A stretch of DNA of 50,391 bases. Origin: Chitinophaga pinensis. Its GTDB lineage: Bacteria > Bacteroidota > Bacteroidia > UBA7662. How positions within the stretch are numbered: position 1 is the stretch's first letter; each line of letters opens with the position of its first letter. The notes under the pieces are model-generated. The model had not been told where the DNA came from. It made no database searches and worked only from the letters and a program-made list of their open reading frames with translations. Position numbers and translations under genes: made by a program. Positions 31,959 to 40,708 of the stretch are shown here, in pieces. Location of the stretch: NCBI GenBank assembly GCA_945874665.1, contig CAMCHJ010000014.1:1-50391 (forward strand), given 5' to 3'.

Positions 31959-33383
31959 ATGGCAAATCACCAACACGAAGAGCACAGCTTTTTCGGAGAT
32001 GTATTGAAGTATTTCGAAAATGCCGCAGCCCATCTAGATTATCCTAAAGGGTTGCTCGACCAAATTAAATTTTGCAACAGTGTTTATCGCATGCGCTTTC
32101 CCGTGCGTGTAGGTGAAGAGTTGGAAGTAATTGAGGCCTACCGCGTGGAGCATTCGCACCACCGCATGCCAACGAAAGGCGGTATCCGTTATGCGATGAG
32201 TGTTAGTCAGGATGAGGTAATGGCCCTAGCAGCACTCATGACGTATAAATGTGCGATCGTGGATGTGCCGTTTGGCGGTGCCAAAGGTGGTGTTAAGATT
32301 GATCCTAAGAATTATACAGTAGATCAATTGGAGCGAATTACGCGCCGATATACTACCGAGTTGATCAAAAAGAATTTTATTGGTCCTGGCCTCGACGTAC
32401 CCGCACCTGATTATGGAACCGGTGAGCGCGAAATGAGCTGGATCATGGACACCTACACCACCTTTTTTCCTGGTCAGATTGATGGTATTGGTTGCGTAAC
32501 AGGTAAGCCAGTTTCTCAAGGTGGCATCGCTGGTCGCCGCGAAGCAACGGGTTTAGGTGTCTATTTTGGCATTCGCGAGGCTTGTAGCTTTGCCGATGAC
32601 ATGGAGCGCTTGGGCATGACGGTTGGTGTTGAAGGCAAAACAGTGGTGGTGCAAGGCTTGGGTAACGTTGGCTATCATGCTGCCAAGTTTTTTCATGAGG
32701 CTGGTGCAAAAGTGATTGCTTTGGCAGAGTACGAAGGTGCTATTTATGCAGCTGATGGCTTGGATTATGAGGCCGTTTTTCAGCATAGAAAGGCCACAGG
32801 AAGCATATTGAACTTCCCAGGAGCCACTAATTTGGCTAAAAGCAGCGATGCACTTGAATTGGCTTGTGATATCCTGATTCCTGCGGCTTTAGAGAATCAA
32901 ATACATGAAGGCAATGCCGCCAATATCAAGGCCAAAATCATTGGGGAAGCTGCTAACGGACCTGTTACTGCAGAGGCCGAATTGGTGCTGAATAAAAAAG
33001 GCATCATGGTGATCCCTGATATTTATTTGAATGCAGGTGGTGTAACCGTTTCGTATTTCGAATGGTTGAAAAACCTGTCTCATGTGCGTTTTGGTCGCTT
33101 GGGCAAGCGTTTCGACGAAACCTTAAACAACAACATCATTTCTGCGGTTGAAGAAATGACTGGCAAAAACCTCAATGAAAAGCAGCGTCAACTTATTGGC
33201 CGAGGCGCCGATGAAGTGGATTTTGTGTATTCTGGTTTGGAAGAAACCATGATAGAATCTTACCGTCAGATTCGTGCTGTCAAAAAGGAAATCCCAACGA
33301 TTCCAGATTACCGAACAGCTGCTTTTGTGGTCGCGATCCGAAAAATTGCCAAGGCTTACGAGTCTTTAGGCGTATTTCCATAG
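31959..33383 (+). CDS. gdhA: Glu/Leu/Phe/Val dehydrogenase (glutamate dehydrogenase)
   Basis: A 474-residue dehydrogenase. The substrate domain has [20 protein letters not shown] and the catalytic-lysine region [20 protein letters not shown] near residues 92-111. The Rossmann domain has [14 protein letters not shown] near residue 230, and EAANGPVT follows. The enzyme interconverts glutamate and 2-oxoglutarate with NAD(P); the family also includes amino acid dehydrogenases for Leu, Phe and Val. It follows ccmD by 26 nt, an arrangement common in Bacteroidota though without an obvious functional link. It ends in a strong terminator. Confidence 0.9.
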   Translation: MANHQHEEHSFFGDVLKYFENAAAHLDYPKGLLDQIKFCNSVYRMRFPVRVGEELEVIEAYRVEHSHHRMPTKGGIRYAMSVSQDEVMALAALMTYKCAIVDVPFGGAKGGVKIDPKNYTVDQLERITRRYTTELIKKNFIGPGLDVPAPDYGTGEREMSWIMDTYTTFFPGQIDGIGCVTGKPVSQGGIAGRREATGLGVYFGIREACSFADDMERLGMTVGVEGKTVVVQGLGNVGYHAAKFFHEAGAKVIALAEYEGAIYAADGLDYEAVFQHRKATGSILNFPGATNLAKSSDALELACDILIPAALENQIHEGNAANIKAKIIGEAANGPVTAEAELVLNKKGIMVIPDIYLNAGGVTVSYFEWLKNLSHVRFGRLGKRFDETLNNNIISAVEEMTGKNLNEKQRQLIGRGADEVDFVYSGLEETMIESYRQIRAVKKEIPTIPDYRTAAFVVAIRKIAKAYESLGVFP

Positions 33384-33406
33384 GACTCAAAAAAAACGAA
33401 AAGAAG

Positions 33407-33431
33407 AAGGCGGGATTCCCCGCCTTTTTTT
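33407..33431 (+). terminator. gdhA terminator
   Basis: AAGGCGGG (33407-33414) and CCCGCCTT (33419-33426) pair perfectly around ATTC and run into T residues. It sits 24 nt past the gdhA stop. The stop codon of the convergent DsbA-like gene lies in its T tract. Confidence 0.85.
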
Positions 33432-34071
33432 ATGCTTCTAATTGCTCCTTTTGGAGGATGCTTTGAAAGGTGCTTTCTAGGGTTTCTGTGCTGGCAAAGC
33501 CGTGTGCCAACATAAAGTACTGGTCTTGATGCCTTAAAACGACAGTCGGGTAGCCCGAAACGCCATACCTGGCCGCTTCTTTAAATTCATCTTTGGTGGC
33601 GAGTTGGTAGGCCACACTGTCAAATTTTTCTTCGAAGACTTTGAAATCCATCCCTAACGCCTCACAAAGTGTTTGATAGTTGGCTTTTTGGTTAAAATCT
33701 AGACCGTCTTGGTAATACATGCTTTGGAGCGCATGTGCCAACGCCAATTGCTGCTCCGGAAACTGCTCCTTTAAAATTACAAAGGCTTTGCTAGGAGGGG
33801 TGGAGTCCATCAGGGTTGTGCCCGCACCGTTCAAATCATTTAAAAACGATGCACCAAAGCGAATGCCGGTGAGCTGTTCGAGGCGTGGCACACTGTCTTT
33901 AATGTAGGAGGCAATATGGGCAAGGGGACCAACGCGCTCGCCGGTCACCATGCCGCCAGAGATGACAGTGAATTTTATTTTGTCGGTGTGTTTTGCTGCA
34001 AAGCCCTGGATATGCAAGCCAAAGCCATAGCACCAACCACAAAGTGGATCAAAAAGATATATGATTTCCAT
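33430..34071 (-). CDS. DsbA-family disulfide oxidoreductase (FrnE-like)
   Basis: A 213-residue thioredoxin-fold protein opening IIYLFDPLCGWCYGFG, with active-site CGWC at residues 11-14. The helical DsbA insertion follows, then YGVSGYPTVVLR with the cis-proline near residue 175. This form (CGWC, no signal peptide) belongs to the FrnE/DsbA-like cytoplasmic group; periplasmic export is not supported. Likely a thiol oxidoreductase or isomerase. The 241-residue-type membrane protein gene lies 31 nt upstream on the same strand and is probably cotranscribed. Confidence 0.85.
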   Translation of the reverse strand: MEIIYLFDPLCGWCYGFGLHIQGFAAKHTDKIKFTVISGGMVTGERVGPLAHIASYIKDSVPRLEQLTGIRFGASFLNDLNGAGTTLMDSTPPSKAFVILKEQFPEQQLALAHALQSMYYQDGLDFNQKANYQTLCEALGMDFKVFEEKFDSVAYQLATKDEFKEAARYGVSGYPTVVLRHQDQYFMLAHGFASTETLESTFQSILQKEQLEA

Positions 34072-34102
34072 GCCTGCTCAATAATAATCAGGCAGTTTTG
34101 GT

Positions 34103-34786
34103 TCAATCTTCATCACTCACTTTTACATAGCCCTTTATAATCCGGTAGGCCGAAAGGGCATGAGCAAATAGGCTCAAAGGCATCAAAAAACCAAGAAGCA
34201 ACAGATAAGGCAATTGTTGGAATTGAGAGGCGCTTACTGGGTTCGATTGAATTTCTAACAAAATCAAAACCATGGAAATGAGTAACAGTAAGGCCCCGAT
34301 AGCATTCCAGCCTAACACAATTTCTTTGGTGAGCATCTTTTGACTGAAAGCCAAACTTCCAATTACAGGAGCGGTTAGGCCAATTATAACGTCGTAATTA
34401 AAGCCTTCGAAGGTGAGGTCAATAGGGGTGATGCCTGCTTGATAAAACCAAAGAAGTACGAAGGCGAAGGGCACACGCCATAAATGTAAATAGTGGATTT
34501 GTTCGTCTTTTAAGCCCCGCACAAAAGGCCGCGAAGCTGGTAAAAAGCTCATGGCGGTTAGCAGTAGGAAGGGAAATATGGTAAGGCCGGCAAGTAACCC
34601 GAATGCAGGCACAGTGCCTTTTATTAAATAGCTGATACCGGCCAAGGCGCCACACCAAATGGCCACTATTCCTAAGGTCACAAATTTGTTGTCTGCCGAA
34701 AAGATGCCAAAAAGGGCTCCAACAAGTGCACAAGCCACAACAGTAATAGGCACATACGATGGAAATTCAATAAGAGCGGTCTCCAT
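34103..34786 (-). CDS. Polytopic membrane protein of unknown function
   Basis: A 227-residue integral membrane protein with about seven or eight hydrophobic segments; it starts METALIEFPSYVPITVVACAL at ATG 34786. A conserved-looking middle part is WRVPFAFVLLWFYQAGI with LTFEGFNYDVIIGLTAPV. I do not recognise it as a transporter or enzyme. It probably shares a transcript with the DsbA-like gene. Possible roles in redox or metal transport are speculation from this neighbour only. Confidence 0.7.
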   Translation of the reverse strand: METALIEFPSYVPITVVACALVGALFGIFSADNKFVTLGIVAIWCGALAGISYLIKGTVPAFGLLAGLTIFPFLLLTAMSFLPASRPFVRGLKDEQIHYLHLWRVPFAFVLLWFYQAGITPIDLTFEGFNYDVIIGLTAPVIGSLAFSQKMLTKEIVLGWNAIGALLLLISMVLILLEIQSNPVSASQFQQLPYLLLLGFLMPLSLFAHALSAYRIIKGYVKVSDED

Positions 34787-34994
34787 AGCGATAGGTTTAT
34801 AATTCAAATGTCTGTGGTTCAGCGACAAATAACCAAAAAAGTTATTAACAGTTTATTAAGCGCTTCCCAATTCTGAATTACCAAAAGGAGAAAGGGCGTA
34901 GCTGCTCAGAAACTACTGGTTTACGTCTGCTCCAGGAAAATCGCATGGCCTTGCTTCGAACTAAAGCACCATGTATAAGACGAGCGATGTTTCC

Positions 34995-35036
34995 AAAAAA
35001 AAGCCCAACCTGTGCTATTGAAAACACAGGTTGGGC
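34995..35036 (-). terminator. Terminator of the Band 7 lipoprotein gene
   Basis: GCCCAACCTGTG (35003-35014) pairs perfectly with CACAGGTTGGGC (35025-35036) over 12 bp with a 10-nt loop. On the minus strand it is followed by eight T. It begins 30 nt past the gene's stop. The 200 nt between it and the membrane protein gene (34787-34994) holds no gene I can support. Confidence 0.85.
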
Positions 35037-35065
35037 AAAATACGGTGGAGAATGTAGGGATTGCC

Positions 35066-35833
35066 TTACTTCGGGTCCAAAATCATAGGATTTTTACCAT
35101 CGGTGATGATCAGTTTTGCATTTGGGCTGATCGCTAAATCTCGCATCACTTCAATGCTTCTGAGTTTTAGAATTTCTGGTGTTAAGCCATCACTCAATAT
35201 TTTTTGAGCATCTCGATCACCTGCCGCACGAATGCGCTTGCGGTCGGCTTCTTTCGACTCGGTAATTAACACAAACTCCATGCGTTGAGCTTGTTGCTCA
35301 GCTTCGAGTTTTTCTTCGATGGCTTTTGCTAAACCATTGGGTAGGGTAATCGACTTTAACAATACAGACTCAATGGTAAAGCCGCGCTTGCTCAAGTAGC
35401 CGTTCATCTTGAGGGCAATGGCCCTTTCGATGCTGTCTCTGCGGCCTGAGTGCATGTCTTTGGCGTAATATTGCGCGCAAACATCCGCACTGGCAGATCG
35501 GAAAACAGAAGTGATGATTTTATCGTAGTCGGTACCAATTTCTGTAATGATTTTCCGGACTTCTTCTGGCTGTATGTGATACAAGATGGAAATGTCAGAT
35601 CGAATCGTTAAGCCTTCTTTGGAGGGCAAGTCTATGGTTAACTCGCGGTTGATGGTCCTGATCGGCACTTTTTCGACACTGCTGGTAAAGGGATTAAACC
35701 AAAGGAGACCGCCGTTTTTAGGCTCACCTTTGAACTGACCGAATTTTGTTCGCACGCCAATTTCACCGGGTCGAACAACGGCGCAAGCACTCAAAAGGCT
35801 TGCAGCTACGAAGAGGATTGCTAACTGTTTCAT
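35066..35833 (-). CDS. Band 7/SPFH (prohibitin-like) lipoprotein
   Basis: A 255-residue protein with a lipobox (LLSAC at residues 13-17), so it is lipidated and exported. The SPFH core starts VRPGEIGVRTKFGQFKG and continues through LTIRSDISILYHIQPEEV, VLLKSITLPNGLAKAIEEK and a coiled-coil-rich EAEQQAQRMEFVLITESKEADRKRIRA segment. SPFH proteins form large membrane-associated rings; prohibitin-like ones bind proteases. Lipid anchoring in place of an N-terminal transmembrane helix is the notable feature. It is a single-gene unit with its own terminator. Confidence 0.85.
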   Translation of the reverse strand: MKQLAILFVAASLLSACAVVRPGEIGVRTKFGQFKGEPKNGGLLWFNPFTSSVEKVPIRTINRELTIDLPSKEGLTIRSDISILYHIQPEEVRKIITEIGTDYDKIITSVFRSASADVCAQYYAKDMHSGRRDSIERAIALKMNGYLSKRGFTIESVLLKSITLPNGLAKAIEEKLEAEQQAQRMEFVLITESKEADRKRIRAAGDRDAQKILSDGLTPEILKLRSIEVMRDLAISPNAKLIITDGKNPMILDPK

Positions 35834-35881
35834 GGTATTTGATTTGTTGTAAAATACATAGATATAACAGCTTTTAAAAAG

Positions 35882-35907
35882 AAAAAGCGGTCACTTTGGA
35901 CCGCTTT
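35882..35907 (-). terminator. hppD terminator
   Basis: AAAGCGGTC (35884-35892) and GACCGCTTT (35899-35907) form a perfect 9-bp stem with a 6-nt loop, followed by T residues on the minus strand. It lies 19 nt past the hppD stop. Confidence 0.8.
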
Positions 35908-35925
35908 AAGCTTTTTTATGAATTC

Positions 35926-37050
35926 TTAGAGATTGCCTCGCAAAGCCTGCTCTCTTTCGATAGATTCAAACAGTGCTTTAAAATTGCCTTTGCCGAACGA
36001 CTTGGCGCCTTTGCGCTGAATGATTTCGTAAAAGAGGGTAGGACGGTCTTCAACAGGCTTTGTGAAAATCTGCAAAAGATACCCTTCTTCATCACGATCC
36101 ACCAAAATATTCAAATCTCTTAAAGGCTGAATATCTTCGTCTATTTGCCCTACGCGGGCTAGCAAATCGTCGTAATAGGTATCTGGGACGTGCAAAAACT
36201 CAACACCGCGACTGCGCAGTTCTTTAACAGTATGCAGTATATCGTTGGTGGCAACCGCTATGTGCTGCACGCCTGGACCTCGGTAATAATCGATGTATTC
36301 TTCGATTTGCGATTTCTTTTTGCCTTCTGCTGGCTCATTAATAGGGAACTTCACATAGCCATTGCCATTAGAAACCACTTTCGACATCAAAGCAGTGTAT
36401 TCGGTAGAGATGTCTTTATCATCGAAAGTCAACAACAACTTAAAGCCCATCACATCTTCGTAAAACTTCACCCATTCGTTCATTTCGCCCCAGCCCACAT
36501 TACCAACACAATGGTCAACATGCAGTAAGCCCACCGGCCGCTCTGCCACAGACCAACTTGGGGCTATAAAACCAGGCATGAACACGCCCTTGTAGTTTTT
36601 ACGCTCTACAAAAGTGTGGATGGTTTCGCCATAGGTATGAATCGAGGCAACCACAACTTCACCGTCGCCATCTTTCAATACTTTAGGTTCGCTAAAGGCT
36701 TTGGCACCACGTTTCGTTGTTTCCTCAAACGCCTTACGAGCGTCATCTACCCACAACGCCAATACCTTTACACCGTCGCCATGCTTACGTACGTGTTCGC
36801 TGATTTCGGAATCGGGATTTAAGGAAGTAGTGAGCACCAATCTGATTTTACCCTGCTGCAGCACATAGCTTGCACGATCGCGTAAACCTGTTTCTGGGCC
36901 TGCGTAAGCAACTAAACTGTAGCCAAAGGCGGCTTGGTAATAATAGGCCGACTGCTTGGCATTGCCCACATAAAATTCAACATAATCGGTACCGTTTAAG
37001 GGCAAAAAATCAACCGCTTGGGCGGTGGTGGTTGCTGTTTCTGTATGCAT
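35926..37050 (-). CDS. hppD: 4-hydroxyphenylpyruvate dioxygenase
   Basis: A 374-residue Fe(II) enzyme of tyrosine degradation that turns 4-hydroxyphenylpyruvate into homogentisate. The VOC-fold halves contain HVDHCVGNV near residue 175 (first His), GVQHIAVATNDI near residue 255 (second His) and the C-terminal FTKPVEDRPTLFYEIIQRKG near residue 330 with the Glu ligand, so the iron site is complete. The start is ATG 37050 (MHTETATTTAQAVDFLP); a longer frame to 37095 would run into hmgA. The hmgA stop is 20 nt upstream, so hmgA-hppD form an operon that runs two successive steps. Confidence 0.95.
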   Translation of the reverse strand: MHTETATTTAQAVDFLPLNGTDYVEFYVGNAKQSAYYYQAAFGYSLVAYAGPETGLRDRASYVLQQGKIRLVLTTSLNPDSEISEHVRKHGDGVKVLALWVDDARKAFEETTKRGAKAFSEPKVLKDGDGEVVVASIHTYGETIHTFVERKNYKGVFMPGFIAPSWSVAERPVGLLHVDHCVGNVGWGEMNEWVKFYEDVMGFKLLLTFDDKDISTEYTALMSKVVSNGNGYVKFPINEPAEGKKKSQIEEYIDYYRGPGVQHIAVATNDILHTVKELRSRGVEFLHVPDTYYDDLLARVGQIDEDIQPLRDLNILVDRDEEGYLLQIFTKPVEDRPTLFYEIIQRKGAKSFGKGNFKALFESIEREQALRGNL

Positions 37051-37070
37051 GATGCTTGATTTATTGTGGT

Positions 37071-38240
37071 TTATTCGTATTTTGATTCCATCCAAGAGCG
37101 GAAATACTTGCCGTCGTCTAAGCCCATGGCTTGTTTGGTAAGGGCAAAAGGCTTGAAAGTATCTACCATGACGGCCAACTCCTCGGTTTCGGTTTTGCCG
37201 ATGCTGCGTTCATAAGCCCCTGGATGCGGTCCGTGCGGAATACCAGCCGGGTGCAAGGTAATGTGGCCCGGGGCAATGTCGTTGCGGCTCATGAAGTCGC
37301 CATCCACGTAATACAATATTTCATCGCTGTCGATGTTGCTGTGGTTGTACGGGGCGGGGATGGAAAGCGGGTGATAGTCGTAAAGGCGTGGACAAAAACT
37401 GCACACCACAAAACCAGCATTTTCAAACATCTGGTGAACGGGCGGTGGTTGGTGGATGCGGCCTGTGATGGGCTCAAAGTTGTGGATCGAGATGGCATAA
37501 GGGTAATTGTAGCCATCGTATCCTACCACATCAAACGGGTGGTTGGCGTAGATGAGCGTGTGTAAAATGCCTTGTTTTTTGACTTTTATCTCAAAAGAAC
37601 CGATTTCATCGTGGGTTTCGATGGTTTGAGGCAATTTCATGTCACGCTCGCAATAAGGTGAGTGCTCGAGAAGCTGACCAAACCAGTTGCGGTATTTTTT
37701 AGGGGTGTATAAGGGACTAAAGGCCTCCAGATACAACAAGCGATTTTCACTTGTTTCGAAATCTATTTGGTAAATGATTCCCCGCGGAATGAGTAAATAG
37801 TCGCCATATTCGAAGGAGATATTGCCCAATTGCGTGCGCAATACGCCTTTGCCTTTATGTACGAAAAGCAATTCATCGGCATCTGCATTTTTATAGAAGT
37901 ACGATCTGAGCGATTCAGAAGGAGCAGCTAAACCCAAGATCAGGTCTTTGTTCACCATCAAGGGCACACGGCTTTCTAAAAAATCGGCCTTGGGTGCGAT
38001 GTTAAAACCGTGCAAGCGGCGGGGGGTGATGTTGTGCTCCACGCCGATTTCTGGACGCATATCCAAGCTGCCAGCCATTTCTCGGATGATGGTTGGCCGG
38101 TGAATGTGGTACAACAAACTCGACATGCCGTCGAAGCCAACGGTACCGAAGAGTTGTTCGTAATACAATTCCCCATTGGGTTTGCGGAACTGCACGTGCC
38201 TTTTGGCGGGGATTTTTCCCAGTTTGTGGTAAATCGGCAT
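37071..38240 (-). CDS. hmgA: Homogentisate 1,2-dioxygenase
   Basis: A 389-residue cupin-fold iron enzyme that opens the homogentisate ring to maleylacetoacetate. The start MPIYHKLGKIPAKRHVQFRK, EEQLFGTVGFDG-type residues near 30, FVHKGKGVLRTQ and GDYLLIPRGIIYQ near residue 145, and the late HPAGIPHGPHPGAYE with the iron-binding histidines are all present. The bacterial HmgA is usually longer (430), but Bacteroidota forms are about this size. It is first in the hmgA-hppD operon; no fahA or maiA is seen here. Confidence 0.92.
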   Translation of the reverse strand: MPIYHKLGKIPAKRHVQFRKPNGELYYEQLFGTVGFDGMSSLLYHIHRPTIIREMAGSLDMRPEIGVEHNITPRRLHGFNIAPKADFLESRVPLMVNKDLILGLAAPSESLRSYFYKNADADELLFVHKGKGVLRTQLGNISFEYGDYLLIPRGIIYQIDFETSENRLLYLEAFSPLYTPKKYRNWFGQLLEHSPYCERDMKLPQTIETHDEIGSFEIKVKKQGILHTLIYANHPFDVVGYDGYNYPYAISIHNFEPITGRIHQPPPVHQMFENAGFVVCSFCPRLYDYHPLSIPAPYNHSNIDSDEILYYVDGDFMSRNDIAPGHITLHPAGIPHGPHPGAYERSIGKTETEELAVMVDTFKPFALTKQAMGLDDGKYFRSWMESKYE

Positions 38241-38256
38241 GCGAATCGAATTTCTA

Positions 38257-38264
38257 CAAAGTTA
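38257..38264 (-). promoter_or_regulatory. hmgA -7 box
   Basis: TAACTTTG on the minus strand matches TAnnTTTG exactly, 16 nt before the hmgA ATG (38240). It would drive hmgA-hppD. The 120-bp gap to the TonB gene contains no other feature I can see. Confidence 0.5.
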
Positions 38265-38360
38265 TCCAAATCTCGGCGCAAATGGAAGTAATTGTGGAGA
38301 CGGATGCGTGGAAACAAAAAAATTCCGACCGAAGCCAGGATTTAAACACATTGGGTTTGT

Positions 38361-40559
38361 CTAAAACCAGATGTCGAAACCTGCGAGTATGAACATGGGC
38401 AAGCCAACGCGAATGCCTTGTGGCCGTCTTGTAACGATGTAACGCTCGTTTGTGAGGTTTTTAACGCTCAGGCTAAGACTGTATTTTTGCTTGAAGGGAT
38501 AAAGAACACTGGCATCAATCAACGTGTATGCGTCGATTTTTCCCTCCCTGCCATTGGCTGAGGCCATTTCGCGGTTTTGTATGTCGCCAAATTGGGCGCT
38601 TATGTGGTTGGCAGACAAACGTAGGGCCAAGCCGTTTTTAGCCTCAAAGGTTAAGCCTGCTGTAAGCAGCCATTCAGGTGCATAAGGTGTGCGATTGCCG
38701 TTGATGTTGAGGGTATCGGTGCTTTGAATGACAAAGCGGTCAGAGGTAAAGCGCGCGTCAACGTACGTAGCCATGAGGTTAAGCTGTAGGCCGTATGACT
38801 GCTTTAATAGTTTGCCGAAATCAAGATTGGTCGCAAATTCTAGTCCTTGGTGCAAGGTGCGCCCGCCGTTGATGAGGCCGGCTCCTGCGCCGCCTGAAGA
38901 CTGACTAACCGGTATGATTTGGTTGCTGAAATCCATTCGGAAGGCGGTTAACTCCACATCCGCCCAGTTTTTGAGCTGCATGCGGGTGCCTAGTTCGTAA
39001 TTCCAGCTGAGCTCGGCGTCTAATTGCTGTACCAGTCCACCTCCGTCGATGGCATCCTTTACCCGAGGAGGAGCAAAGCCACGGTGCACGCCAGCAAATA
39101 CAGTTGTTTGTTTGTTGACGTTCCAGTTGGCGCCGATGCCGGGTATCAGTTGGTTTACACTGCTCTCAGCAATTACAGAGGTGTCGGTCACTAGGTTGTT
39201 GAAATGCCGGCGGTTGATGTTGCGCTCGAAGCCGAATTGCTCGAGGCGTAGGCCAGGACTCACGCTAAAGTTATGGCTGATGTCGATGCGGTTTTGAGCG
39301 TAAGCAGAGAACGCCATTCCCGTCCGGATTTCGTTTTCAATCATATTACCGCTTCGGGCATCGGCTTTGGTGCCAAAAACGAGCTGTTCATAGGCCCGTT
39401 CGTGTTGCAGGCGCACACCGGCATCGAGTTGGTTTTTCAGCTTGCCAGCGCTGTATTGGTAACTTAAGCGCGATTCGATACCCGCTACTTCAAATTGTCG
39501 ATTGCGGTGACCGTTGCTATTTCGCATAAAAATAGCGCCATTGGCAATCGTTGTGTCTCCCCAAATTTGTCCAGTGAAATTTGCTGGTCGCACATTGCTG
39601 CTGCCGTTAGATACAAAATCCTGCCGTTGCCAATTGCGGGTGGTGGTGTAGGCGTAGGCCGTAGTTTTGATTTGCATGCTTTTATTTACCTCGTATTGAT
39701 GGGTGGCGCTGAGGGCATAGCGGCGTATTTGCAAGCGGTCGTCTGGCGACATCCGTATAAAATCTTGTCCACCTGCGTCAAACATGCTCTGGGTTAGACC
39801 AACATAAGTGGCGTCTGATTGCTCGTCATAGGCGCTTATTTTAATGCCCAGGGTCGATTTGTTGCTCAATTTGAACTTAAGCTTGGTACTGAAATCATGA
39901 ATATTAAAACCCACATAGCCTACTTGGTTGGCGCGTTTGTGCAAATAATTTACAAGCACACCGGTGTTGCCATTGGTTTGGCTATGGGAAAGCTGGGTGC
40001 TTAAAAAGCCACCATTGCCGGCCCTTAAGCGCAGGCGAGTGGTTGGGTCTAAAGTTGGGTCGGCGGTAATGTAGTTGATCACGCCACCTATGGTTTGCGG
40101 TCCAAATAAAATTTGGCCACTTCCTTTTAAGATTTCTACACGCTCCATCCGGTCGATGGCTGGGGTGTAATACATTTCTGGCTCGCCGTAGGGGTTTAAA
40201 GAAACAGGAATGCCATCTTCTAAGATGAGTACACTTCTCGAACGATCAGGATCTAAACCTCTGATACCAATATTTGTGCGCAAACCAGCACCTTCCTCAT
40301 CGGTTACATGGAGGCCAGGAGATTTTCGAAAGATTTCGTTGCCACTGAGCGGATTGCTTAGCTGGATTTCCTTTTTAGGTATTTGCGTCAGCGATCCTGG
40401 CGTGCGCTGAAACACCCCTTCTTTTTCAGATATGATTTCTACCTGAGGCATGGTGAATTTTAGTGTGTCCCCGGCTGCAACGAGCATGTTTGGCTGGGCT
40501 TGTACGGTTGAGGTGGCATACAACATGCCAGTGAGTAAGGTAGTATAGAAGCGTTGCAT
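38361..40559 (-). CDS. TonB-dependent receptor (FecA-like)
   Basis: A 732-residue outer membrane receptor with signal peptide (MQRFYTTLLTGMLYATSTVQA). The plug domain has EIISEKEGVF, GNEIFRKSPGLHVTDEEGAGLRTNIGIRGLDPDRSRSVLILEDGIPV, and RMERVEILKGSGQILFGPQTIGGVINYIT. The C-terminal barrel ends GLPMFILAGFDIWF, the aromatic end recognised by the Bam machinery. It lacks the N-terminal CarboxypepD-like domain of SusC. FecA-like iron chelate uptake is the likely role, but the ligand is unknown. An inverted repeat brackets its promoter. Confidence 0.88.
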   Translation of the reverse strand: MQRFYTTLLTGMLYATSTVQAQPNMLVAAGDTLKFTMPQVEIISEKEGVFQRTPGSLTQIPKKEIQLSNPLSGNEIFRKSPGLHVTDEEGAGLRTNIGIRGLDPDRSRSVLILEDGIPVSLNPYGEPEMYYTPAIDRMERVEILKGSGQILFGPQTIGGVINYITADPTLDPTTRLRLRAGNGGFLSTQLSHSQTNGNTGVLVNYLHKRANQVGYVGFNIHDFSTKLKFKLSNKSTLGIKISAYDEQSDATYVGLTQSMFDAGGQDFIRMSPDDRLQIRRYALSATHQYEVNKSMQIKTTAYAYTTTRNWQRQDFVSNGSSNVRPANFTGQIWGDTTIANGAIFMRNSNGHRNRQFEVAGIESRLSYQYSAGKLKNQLDAGVRLQHERAYEQLVFGTKADARSGNMIENEIRTGMAFSAYAQNRIDISHNFSVSPGLRLEQFGFERNINRRHFNNLVTDTSVIAESSVNQLIPGIGANWNVNKQTTVFAGVHRGFAPPRVKDAIDGGGLVQQLDAELSWNYELGTRMQLKNWADVELTAFRMDFSNQIIPVSQSSGGAGAGLINGGRTLHQGLEFATNLDFGKLLKQSYGLQLNLMATYVDARFTSDRFVIQSTDTLNINGNRTPYAPEWLLTAGLTFEAKNGLALRLSANHISAQFGDIQNREMASANGREGKIDAYTLIDASVLYPFKQKYSLSLSVKNLTNERYIVTRRPQGIRVGLPMFILAGFDIWF

Positions 40560-40560
40560 G

Positions 40561-40643
40561 TATTTAGATTAATTATAAATAACGACGCAAAGATAGCGGT
40601 TGGCTGCAAGCCTCCAAGTGTTATTTATATTAATTCTAAATTA
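40561..40643 (-). promoter_or_regulatory. TonB receptor promoter bracketed by an AT-rich inverted repeat
   Basis: On the minus strand the -7 box TATCTTTG (40588-40595) matches TAnnTTTG, with CTTG (40614-40617) 18-19 nt upstream as a -33 element. Arms at 40561-40582 and 40621-40643 are imperfect inverted copies of TTATTTATAnTTAAT-like sequence; one lies just upstream of -33 and the other just after the transcription start. This is the shape of a two-site operator, such as for an iron regulator. Confidence 0.5.
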
Positions 40644-40664
40644 TTTTTCGGCTGCTGTAAAATG

Positions 40665-40687
40665 AAAAAAGGGGTATGAAGCCCCTT
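40665..40687 (-). terminator. Terminator of the TolB-like gene
   Basis: AAGGGG and CCCCTT pair over 6 bp with a 7-nt loop; on the minus strand a T6 tract follows. It lies about 20 nt past the TolB-like gene stop (40709). Confidence 0.6.
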
Positions 40688-40708
40688 AAATCCTATAAAA
40701 TCAAAATG

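Noticed and set aside
34787-34994. 208-nt interval upstream of the membrane-protein gene
   Set aside because: No reading frame, RNA fold or repeat that I can support.
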